Shown here: positions 1-5,786 of the stretch, piece after piece | How positions within the stretch are numbered: the stretch's first letter is position 1 | How the letters are laid out: every line of letters begins with the position of its first letter | NCBI GenBank assembly: GCA_963923455.1 | Contig: CAWULT010000191.1 | Coordinates: forward strand, 1-5,920 | DNA: 5,920 nt | Direction: 5' to 3' | From: CAWULT01 sp963923455 | GTDB taxonomy: Bacteria > Acidobacteriota > Vicinamibacteria > Vicinamibacterales > UBA2999 | Position numbers and translations under genes: made by a program | Notes under the pieces: model-generated | The model's database searches: none | Told to the model about the DNA's origin: nothing | What the model saw: only the letters and a program-made list of their open reading frames with translations

Positions 1-1770
1 GTCGTAGGTTTCGTACTCGAGCGCCGCCGACGGATCGACGGCGAGCTTGTCGAGCTCGCGCGGGTGGAAACGGATGATGCCGGCACCGGCCTTGACGCCC
101 ACCCACAGGTAACCCTCGTCGTCCTCGACGAGCGAAGGGACGATTTCGGTGAACGGAATGTTCGCGGGGGTGACGGCGGTGAAGCGCCCGTTCTGGTAGC
201 GGTTGAGGCCCTGCGCGGTGGCCACCCACACCGCGCCCGCCCGATCCTCGATGATCGACACCACTGCCCCGCGCGTCAGGCCCTCGGTGTCGCCGAGCGG
301 CTGCACCGTGCCGTGGTCGTAGAGCGCGCCGCCGCCGCCGACGAACCCCACCCACATCCGGCCGCGGCGATCGCGCAGCACCACCTGACAGACGCGCCCG
401 GCCAGCGCCGGCACGTCGTCGAACGTCCGCAGCTGGCGGCCGTCCCACACCATCGCGCCGGTGAGCGCGCTGCACAGCCACAGCCCTTCGTCGTTGCGGC
501 TGAGCGCCAGCACGCGGCCCCAGTTGAAGTTGGGCCCGGTGGTCACGGGCACCGGTGCCGCCCGCCCGGCCTGCAGCCGGTACAGCCCCTTGATGGTCGA
601 GGCCATCATGCCGTCCGGGCCGTCCTGGTAGAGCGCGAACGTCTGCGGCGCGGGATACACCGTGTGGCCGTCGGGCCCGAAGCGCGTGACGCTGTGCGCG
701 GTCGCGATCCACACGGCGCCGTCGGCCGACACGGCCGACGTGCGGACGCCGTCCTGGTTCGACCCTTCGAGGGCGGGCCCGGGCTGGAAGGCCGCCTCCG
801 ACATCCGCAGCAGGCCGCCGCGCAGCCCCACCCAGATGTTGCCCTCGCGGTCCTCGTAGAGCGCGCGCGTGGCGCCCGCGGCGCGCTGCTCGTAGTCGAT
901 GCGGTGCACCGCCGCGCCGGCGTCGGTGGGCTGATCCACGCGCAGCAGGCCGCCCCCGAGCGCCGCCACCCAGATCTGCCCGTGCCGGTCGTGCAGCAGG
1001 CGCCAGCCCGTCGTGGGCAGCCGCACGCCGCGGCCGTAGGTGACGCGCTTCCTGCGGTCGAGATGCCGGATGGCGTCGGCCGGGTCGCTGATCCAGATCT
1101 CCCCCGTCGTGTCCTCGGCGAAGGCCTGCACGTTGGTGAACTGGCCGTCCATCAGCTCGAACGCGCCCTGCGCCCAGCGGTACACGCCCTCGGCGCTGCC
1201 GATCCACACGCGGCCCGAGTGATCCTCGCGCAGGCTGAACACCTCGGCGCCGGAATACCCCTCGGTGGCCTGGAGCGACGACCAGCGGCCGTCGGCGAAG
1301 CGGAACACACCGCGGCGATTGCCGGCCCAGATGCGCCCGTTCCGGTCCTCGAGCAGCGCGGCCACGCCGCCCGGGAAGCCGTCCCTGTCGGTGTACTGCC
1401 GCAGCGCGCTGCCGCGCAGCTGGTAGATGGCGCCCGCGGCGCCCACCCAGACGCTGCCGTCGCGCGCCGCGGCCAGCGCCAGCACCGGACCCGGCACCTG
1501 CACGCCGCCGTCGCCCACCCAGGGCACGAAGCGGAACCCGTCGAACCGGACGAGGCCGTTGGGGGTGCCCAGCCAGAGGTAGCCGTCGCGGTCCTGCGTG
1601 ATCGCGAAGACGTCGCCGGGCGACGTGCCGGTTTCGACCGTCCAGGCCGTCAGGGCGTACGCGCGCCCGCCGGCCTCGGCGGCCGCCACCGGCACCGGGC
1701 GGATGAGCAGCAGGCCGAGCCACACGACGGCCGTCCACGCCACCCGCGACCGCACACTCACTCGTGCCAC
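1..1770 (-). CDS. Two-component propeller (Reg_prop) sensor protein, N-terminal part; C-terminus beyond window
   Basis: This is the first 590 codons of a large sensor, read from a GTG at 1770-1768 and still open at the window edge. Residues 1-31 form a Sec-type signal or membrane anchor: basic start (R3, R7, R9), hydrophobic core 11-23, and an alanine-rich end. Residues about 55-570 are tandem beta-propeller blades with the Reg_prop signature EDxxGxIWVGT..GLxRF. The key Trp recurs at 66, 108, 148, 189, 226, 267, 313, 354, 431, 473, 515 and 556, a spacing of about 41 residues. A degenerate unit near 388 has Met in place of Trp, giving about 13 blades, close to the two seven-bladed propellers usual in the family. 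In known relatives the propeller is periplasmic and binds a ligand, followed by a Y_Y_Y domain, a membrane helix and a histidine kinase or other output. The output type cannot be seen here. The ligand is unknown; relatives in Bacteroidetes sense glycans. It is divergent from the cytochrome operon, so it may regulate it (inference). Confidence 0.93.
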   Translation of the reverse strand, partial: MARVSVRSRVAWTAVVWLGLLLIRPVPVAAAEAGGRAYALTAWTVETGTSPGDVFAITQDRDGYLWLGTPNGLVRFDGFRFVPWVGDGGVQVPGPVLALAAARDGSVWVGAAGAIYQLRGSALRQYTDRDGFPGGVAALLEDRNGRIWAGNRRGVFRFADGRWSSLQATEGYSGAEVFSLREDHSGRVWIGSAEGVYRWAQGAFELMDGQFTNVQAFAEDTTGEIWISDPADAIRHLDRRKRVTYGRGVRLPTTGWRLLHDRHGQIWVAALGGGLLRVDQPTDAGAAVHRIDYEQRAAGATRALYEDREGNIWVGLRGGLLRMSEAAFQPGPALEGSNQDGVRTSAVSADGAVWIATAHSVTRFGPDGHTVYPAPQTFALYQDGPDGMMASTIKGLYRLQAGRAAPVPVTTGPNFNWGRVLALSRNDEGLWLCSALTGAMVWDGRQLRTFDDVPALAGRVCQVVLRDRRGRMWVGFVGGGGALYDHGTVQPLGDTEGLTRGAVVSIIEDRAGAVWVATAQGLNRYQNGRFTAVTPANIPFTEIVPSLVEDDEGYLWVGVKAGAGIIRFHPRELDKLAVDPSAALEYETYD

Positions 1771-1780
1771 GCTCGTGGTT

Positions 1781-1785
1781 CCTCC
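1781..1785 (-). promoter_or_regulatory. Shine-Dalgarno of the propeller sensor gene
   Basis: The minus strand reads GGAGG here, 10 nt before the GTG at 1770. The spacing is slightly long, but no other purine-rich match is nearby. It favours this GTG over an in-frame upstream ATG at 1854-1852, which has no ribosome site, would overlap the intergenic dyad and would put an untypical leader before the signal peptide. Confidence 0.7.
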
Positions 1786-1815
1786 AGGCTCGACTCGATT
1801 CGTTCGGGGACGGCC

Positions 1816-1844
1816 ATTATCACGGGTGCCCGGGAGCCCCACAA
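1816..1844 (-). promoter_or_regulatory. Candidate sigma-70-type promoter of the sensor gene
   Basis: On the minus strand, TTGTGG (1844-1839) is followed after exactly 17 bp by GATAAT (1821-1816). The -10 matches TATAAT at five of six positions; the -35 matches TTGACA only in its TTG. Transcription would start near 1809, giving a leader of about 39 nt that contains the GGAGG. The inverted repeat at 1847-1862 lies immediately upstream of the -35, a position suited to an activator. The call comes from sequence match and spacing only. Confidence 0.5.
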
Positions 1845-1846
1845 AT

Positions 1847-1862
1847 ACCCCCATAGGGGGGT
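1847..1862. promoter_or_regulatory. GC-rich inverted repeat (dyad 1), candidate operator
   Basis: ACCCCC (1847-1852) and GGGGGT (1857-1862) form a perfect 6-bp inverted repeat around ATAG. It sits 2 bp upstream of the -35 of the minus-strand sensor promoter. The shape, TAC-C-rich / G-rich with a short A/T centre, loosely resembles sites bound by NarL/FixJ-type response regulators (NarL half-site TACYYMT). The identity of any binding protein is inference. Homopolymer C and G runs in GC-rich DNA can pair by chance, but the match to dyad 2 and the placement argue against simple noise. Confidence 0.5.
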
Positions 1863-1867
1863 GGAGA

Positions 1868-1887
1868 TCCCCCACACCCTGGGGGGA
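1868..1887. promoter_or_regulatory. GC-rich inverted repeat (dyad 2), candidate operator
   Basis: TCCCCC (1868-1873) and GGGGGA (1882-1887) form a second perfect 6-bp inverted repeat with an 8-nt spacer. Its C run begins 21 bp, about two helical turns, after that of dyad 1. Its right end touches the predicted -35 of the plus-strand cytochrome promoter. The two dyads thus lie between the two divergent promoters, each beside one -35. The G run of dyad 1 can also pair with the C run of dyad 2 (7-nt loop), so the hairpins would exclude each other in single-stranded form. Confidence 0.48.
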
Positions 1888-1915
1888 CGACAGCCCCAGG
1901 TGGCTCACGTAGAAT
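1887..1915 (+). promoter_or_regulatory. Candidate promoter of the cytochrome operon, near-leaderless start
   Basis: ACGACA (1887-1892, GACA matching TTGACA) and TAGAAT (1910-1915, four of six positions of TATAAT) are separated by exactly 17 bp. Transcription would start around 1922, only a few bases before the ATG at 1925. No Shine-Dalgarno sequence stands before that ATG, which fits a leaderless or nearly leaderless mRNA. The TAG of the -10 is also the in-frame stop that limits any upstream extension of the gene. The word TAGAATTG recurs upstream of the next gene at 4402-4409. Confidence 0.55.
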
Positions 1916-1924
1916 TGCCACGCC

Positions 1925-4378
1925 ATGAACGGGTTGGCGTTCCTCGGGTGGGCCAGCGTGGGCCTCGCGACGGTGTGCGCGGCGCTGCTGCGAGCCGAGG
2001 GTCCGCAGGCCCCCGATCCACGCCCCTCGACACCCCCCGGCGCGCAGGCGGTCACGGCCACCTCGGCGCGGGGCGTCCTCGACAAGTACTGCCTGACCTG
2101 CCACAGCGCCCGCACCAGGGCCGGCGGCCTCTCGCTCGCGGACCTCGACCCGAACGACGTCGGCCCGCACGCCGAGGTGTGGGAGAAGGCGCTCCGCAAG
2201 ATGCGCACGGGCGCCATGCCGCCGCCCGGCATGCCGCGCCCCGACGCCGCCGTCGCCGACCAGGTGGTGACGTGGCTGTCGGCCTCGCTCGACCGCGCGG
2301 CGCCGATGGACCCGGGCCGCCCGCTGCTGCGCCGGCTGAACCGCGCCGAGTACGCCAACGCGATTCGCGACCTGCTCGACCTGCGGGTGGACGTCCGCGC
2401 GCTGCTGCCGCCGGACGATTCGGCCTTCGGCTTCGACAACATCGGCGACCTGCTGACCGTGTCACCCGCGCTGCTCGAACGCTACCTCGACGCCGCCGAT
2501 CGCGTCAGCGCGCTCGCCGTCGGCGATCCCGCGACGGCCACCGGCGCCGAGACCTACACCGTGCGCGGCGACCAGTCGCAGGACCGCCACCGCGAGGGCC
2601 TGCCGTTCGGCACGGTCGGCGGCCTCGGCGTCACGCACAACTTCCCGCTCGACGCCGAGTACCGCGTCAACCTGGCGCTCGTGCGCACCAACCTCGAAGC
2701 CATCCGCGGCCTCGAGCACGAACACCAGGTGGAGATCGCGGTCGACGGCGTCCGCGTGTTCGTCGAGACGATCGGCGGCGCGAAGGACATCGCGCCGAAC
2801 GAGGAGAGCATCACGGACCGCTCCGACGCGATCGACGCGCGGCTGGCGGTGACGGTGCCCGTCACGGCCGGCCCGCACCAGGTGACGGCCACCTTCATCC
2901 AGAAGACGGGCGCCGGCACCAACCGGCTCCGCCCGTTCGTCCGCAGCAACTCGGGCACCTACGACTCGACCGGCCGTCCGCACATCGAGTCGATGACCAT
3001 CACCGGCCCCTTCCGCGCCACGGGCCCGGGCGACACGCCGAGCCGCCGCCGCGTCTTGACCTGCAGGCCCGGCGCGACGCCGGCCAGCGAGGACCGCTGC
3101 GCCGCGCAGATCCTCGGCGCGCTGGCGCGCCGCGCCTACCGCCGCCCGGTGGCGCAGGCCGACGTCGACCGCCTGCTGCCCTTCTTCAAGGACGGCCGGG
3201 CGCGCGGCACGTTCGAGACGGGCATCCAGCTCGCGCTGCGCCGCATCCTGGCCAGCCCCTCGTTCGTGTTCCGCATCGAGACCGATCCGGCCGGCACCGC
3301 GCCGGGCACCGCCTACGCCGTCAGCGACGTCGAACTGGCCACGCGCCTGTCGTTCTTCCTGTGGAGCAGCATCCCGGACGACACGCTCCTCGACCTGGCG
3401 GCCCGCGGCCGGCTGCGCGACCCGCGCGTGCTCGACGCGCAGATGCGCCGGATGCTGGCCGACCCGAAGGCCAATGCCTTCGTCGAGAACTTCGCGGGCC
3501 AGTGGCTGCACCTGCGCAACCTGCTGACGATTGCGCCCAACTCCGACGAGTTCCCGGACTTCGACAACGACCTGCGCGAGAGCTTCCGCACGGAGGCCGA
3601 GCTCTTCTTCGCCTCGGTGCTGCGCGAGGACCGCAACGTCCTGGACCTGATGACGGCCGACTACACGTTCGTCAACGAGCGGCTGGGGCGGCACTACGGC
3701 ATCCCGGGCGTCTACGGCAGCCGCTTCCGCCGCGTCACGCTGACCGACGACAACCGCCGGGGCCTGCTCGGCAAGGGCGGCGTCCTGCTCGTCACCTCCC
3801 ACGCGGACCGCACCGCACCGACCGTGCGCGGCAAGTGGATCCTCGAGAACATCCTGGGCTCGCCGCCGCCCGCGCCGCCGCCCAACGTGCCGCCGCTCCA
3901 GGCCCAGCCCGGCGCCGCGCCCAAGACGATGCGCGACCGCCTCGAGCAGCACCGGGCCAACCCGGCCTGCGCGAGCTGCCACCGGGCCATGGACCCGCTC
4001 GGCTTCACGCTGGAGAACTTCGACGCCGTGGGCGCATGGCGGGCGCTCGACTCGGGCAACCCGATCGACGCCTCGGGCCAGCTGACCGACGGCACCGTGG
4101 TCCCCGGCGTCGCGGGCCTGCGCCAGGCGCTGCTGCGCAAGCCGGAAATCTTCGTCACCACGCTCACCGAGAAGCTGATGATCTACGCGCTCGGCCGGGG
4201 CCTGCAGCCCGCCGACATGCCCGTCGTGCGGCGCATCGTCCGCGAGTCGGCCGCGCAGGACTACCGGTTCTCGGCGCTCATCGGCGGCGTCATCCGGAGC
4301 ACGCCGTTCCGGATGCGCACGACGGCGCACCCGGCGGCGACCGGTGTGCAGGCGCGTGCCTCGGTGGCCGATCGCTGA
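1925..4378 (+). CDS. Exported DUF1592-family multidomain c-type cytochrome (Planctomycete-type), two CxxCH motifs
   Basis: A complete 817-aa protein, in the usual size range of the family. Domain order: hydrophobic export signal about 3-22; cytochrome c domain about 46-122 with CLTCH at 56-60 and likely Met axial ligand in GAMPPPG (M98); DUF1587 about 133-195; a predicted beta-sandwich region about 205-365 resembling carbohydrate-binding inserts; DUF1595 about 390-422; DUF1592 about 428-555; DUF1588 about 578-708, including a Pro-rich linker (647-657) and a second CxxCH, CASCH at 682-686; DUF1585 about 735-797. Haem would be attached outside the cytoplasm, so an extracytoplasmic redox role is likely, but the substrate is unknown. 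The ATG at 1925 is chosen because an in-frame TAG lies at 1910-1912; only a TTG at 1916 is an alternative. Oddly, the signal has no basic residue before its core. C380 and C392 lie 12 apart between the insert and DUF1595 and could form a disulfide. It leads a probable operon with the DUF1552 gene. Confidence 0.95.
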   Translation: MNGLAFLGWASVGLATVCAALLRAEGPQAPDPRPSTPPGAQAVTATSARGVLDKYCLTCHSARTRAGGLSLADLDPNDVGPHAEVWEKALRKMRTGAMPPPGMPRPDAAVADQVVTWLSASLDRAAPMDPGRPLLRRLNRAEYANAIRDLLDLRVDVRALLPPDDSAFGFDNIGDLLTVSPALLERYLDAADRVSALAVGDPATATGAETYTVRGDQSQDRHREGLPFGTVGGLGVTHNFPLDAEYRVNLALVRTNLEAIRGLEHEHQVEIAVDGVRVFVETIGGAKDIAPNEESITDRSDAIDARLAVTVPVTAGPHQVTATFIQKTGAGTNRLRPFVRSNSGTYDSTGRPHIESMTITGPFRATGPGDTPSRRRVLTCRPGATPASEDRCAAQILGALARRAYRRPVAQADVDRLLPFFKDGRARGTFETGIQLALRRILASPSFVFRIETDPAGTAPGTAYAVSDVELATRLSFFLWSSIPDDTLLDLAARGRLRDPRVLDAQMRRMLADPKANAFVENFAGQWLHLRNLLTIAPNSDEFPDFDNDLRESFRTEAELFFASVLREDRNVLDLMTADYTFVNERLGRHYGIPGVYGSRFRRVTLTDDNRRGLLGKGGVLLVTSHADRTAPTVRGKWILENILGSPPPAPPPNVPPLQAQPGAAPKTMRDRLEQHRANPACASCHRAMDPLGFTLENFDAVGAWRALDSGNPIDASGQLTDGTVVPGVAGLRQALLRKPEIFVTTLTEKLMIYALGRGLQPADMPVVRRIVRESAAQDYRFSALIGGVIRSTPFRMRTTAHPAATGVQARASVADR

Positions 4379-4401
4379 CAGGCAGGCACCCGCGAGGGCG
4401 C

Positions 4402-4409
4402 TAGAATTG
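4402..4409 (+). promoter_or_regulatory. TAGAATTG box, possible internal -10 for the DUF1552 gene
   Basis: TAGAATTG is identical to the eight bases at 1910-1917 that contain the predicted -10 of the cytochrome gene. It lies 24 bp after the cytochrome stop. A 17-bp spacer would put the -35 at CAGGCA (4379-4384), a poor match. The better match, CTGACA (4375-4380), overlaps the stop codon but leaves a 21-bp spacer. An internal promoter is therefore possible but only weakly supported; read-through from the cytochrome promoter remains likely. Confidence 0.35.
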
Positions 4410-4411
4410 AC

Positions 4412-4429
4412 CGCGGGCCCGTGCCCGCG
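4412..4429 (+). repeat. Perfect 7-bp GC hairpin in the cytochrome-DUF1552 gap
   Basis: CGCGGGC (4412-4418) and GCCCGCG (4423-4429) pair perfectly around the loop CCGT. No T-run follows, so a standard intrinsic terminator is unlikely. It sits just after the TAGAATTG box and 16 bp before the Shine-Dalgarno sequence. It could stabilise the 5' end of a DUF1552 transcript or mark a processing or attenuation point that sets the ratio of the two proteins. Chance formation in such GC-rich DNA cannot be excluded. Confidence 0.5.
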
Positions 4430-4445
4430 CCGGAACGAGATCCGC

Positions 4446-4452
4446 AGGGAGA
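4446..4452 (+). promoter_or_regulatory. Shine-Dalgarno of the DUF1552 gene
   Basis: AGGGAGA lies 7 nt before the ATG at 4460. This decides the start: the frame is also open from a GTG at 4421, but that codon lies inside the hairpin, has no ribosome site and would add 13 residues in front of a canonical Tat signal. Confidence 0.8.
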
Positions 4453-4459
4453 CAGGCTG

Positions 4460-5779
4460 ATGTTCATCACTCGGAAGTCGCTGCCCCGCCGCACGTTCCT
4501 GAAGGGGGCCGGCACCGTGCTGGCGCTGCCGCTGCTCGAGTCGATGGTGCCGTCGATGACGGCGCTGGCCCAGACGCCGGCGCGCGGCACCCTGCGCTTC
4601 GGCGCCTGCTACGTGCCGAACGGCGCCACGATGGCGCACTGGATGCCGAAGGCGGCCGGGGCCCTCGAGATGACGCCCATCCTGTCGCCGCTCGAGAAGT
4701 TCAAGGCGCGGATGAACGTGGTGGGGAACCTCTCGCGCGCCGGCGGCCTCAACGCCACCGACCACGCGGTGAGCTCGGCGGGCTGGCTGAGCGGCGTCGT
4801 GGCCAAGCAGACCGAAGCCGAGGACATCAGCCTCGGCATCACGATCGACCAGGTGCTGGCGCAGCACATCGGGCAGGACACGCCCTTCCCGTCGCTCGAG
4901 CTCGCCACCGAGGACTTCTCGGGCTACGTGGGCGGCTGCGTGCCCGGCTACAGCTGCACCTACATGAACACCATCTCGTGGGCGGGCGCCACGGCCCCGC
5001 TCCCGATGGAAACCAACCCGCGCGTGGCGTTCGAGCGCATGTTCGGGCGCGCCGGCACGCCGGCGCAGCGGCTGGCGCGGATGCGCGAGAACCGCAGCAT
5101 CCTCGACTCGATCACCGACGAGGCCCGGTCGCTCCAGGGCCGCGTGACGGCGCAGGACCGCGCGCGCCTCGGCGACTACCTCGACAACGTCCGCGAGATC
5201 GAGCGCCGCATCCAGCGCACCGAGGCCAGCAACGCCAAGGAAGTGGAGCTCGACGCGCCCGTCGGCGTGCCGGCCACCTTCGAGGAGCACGCGGCGCTGA
5301 TGTTCGACCTGCTGGCCGTGGCCTATCAGGCGGACCTGACGCGCGTGTTCACGTTCATGATGGCGCGCGAGGCCAGCCAGCGCACCTACCCGGTGCTCGG
5401 CATCAAGGAGCCGCACCACGACGTCTCGCACCACGGGCAGCAGGCCGACAAGATGGCGCTGCACGCGAAGATCAACGCGCACTACGCGGGCCTCTTCGCC
5501 AAGTTCGTCGACACGCTGGCCAACGCGCCCGACGGCGACGGCTCGGTGCTCGACCACACGCTGCTCGTCTACGGCCACGGCATGAGCGACGGCCAGGCGC
5601 ACTCGGCCTACCAGCTGCCGCTTGCCACCGTGGGCGGCCTCGGAGGCAAGCTCAAGGGCAACCGCTTCGTCGTGGCGCCCGACTGGACGCCGGTGGCCAA
5701 CCTCTGGCTCACCGTGGCCGGCCTCTACGGCCACCAGATGGAGAGCTTCGGCGAGAGCACGGGCCGCGTCTCGCTGTAA
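4460..5779 (+). CDS. Tat-exported DUF1552 protein
   Basis: A complete 439-aa protein, typical for the DUF1552 family, whose genes commonly follow DUF1592 cytochromes. The N-terminus is a textbook twin-arginine signal: PRRTFLKGAG (R10, R11), hydrophobic stretch 16-26, and a probable signal peptidase site after TALA (A37). Family-typical blocks follow: FGACYVPNGA at 48-57 with HWMP at 60-63; a Cys-containing segment with C160 and C166; a charged helical, possibly coiled-coil stretch about 198-262; and a His-rich segment 319-341 (HHDVSHHG, then H335, H341). Near the end, YGHGMSDGQAHS (371-382) recalls the DUF1501/alkaline-phosphatase-like fold, suggesting a metal-dependent enzyme; this is inference and no activity is established to my knowledge. 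Tat export implies folding, perhaps with cofactor, before export. The gene lies 81 bp after the cytochrome and 7 bp before the next gene, consistent with an operon. Confidence 0.95.
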   Translation: MFITRKSLPRRTFLKGAGTVLALPLLESMVPSMTALAQTPARGTLRFGACYVPNGATMAHWMPKAAGALEMTPILSPLEKFKARMNVVGNLSRAGGLNATDHAVSSAGWLSGVVAKQTEAEDISLGITIDQVLAQHIGQDTPFPSLELATEDFSGYVGGCVPGYSCTYMNTISWAGATAPLPMETNPRVAFERMFGRAGTPAQRLARMRENRSILDSITDEARSLQGRVTAQDRARLGDYLDNVREIERRIQRTEASNAKEVELDAPVGVPATFEEHAALMFDLLAVAYQADLTRVFTFMMAREASQRTYPVLGIKEPHHDVSHHGQQADKMALHAKINAHYAGLFAKFVDTLANAPDGDGSVLDHTLLVYGHGMSDGQAHSAYQLPLATVGGLGGKLKGNRFVVAPDWTPVANLWLTVAGLYGHQMESFGESTGRVSL

Positions 5780-5786
5780 GCGCGCG

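Noticed and set aside
1758..1817. A 19-codon leader ORF on the minus strand (ATG at 1817, TGA at 1758) overlapping the sensor start
   Set aside because: It has no ribosome site, and its ATG overlaps the predicted -10, upstream of the expected transcription start. A regulatory leader peptide is not supported.
1837..1879. A G-quadruplex on the minus strand from four G runs
   Set aside because: One loop between the runs would be about 16 nt, too long for a canonical quadruplex, and the same runs are better explained by the two dyads.
64..4404. A 1446-codon open frame on the plus strand
   Set aside because: Its first part is antisense to the propeller sensor and its later part runs out of frame through the cytochrome gene. 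The translation is Arg/Pro/Gly/His/Ala-rich, low in complexity and without domains, as expected for GC-rich shadow frames.
4379..4459. A rho-independent terminator after the cytochrome gene
   Set aside because: The hairpin at 4412-4429 has no following T-run and is close to the ribosome site of the next gene, so a read-through operon is more likely.
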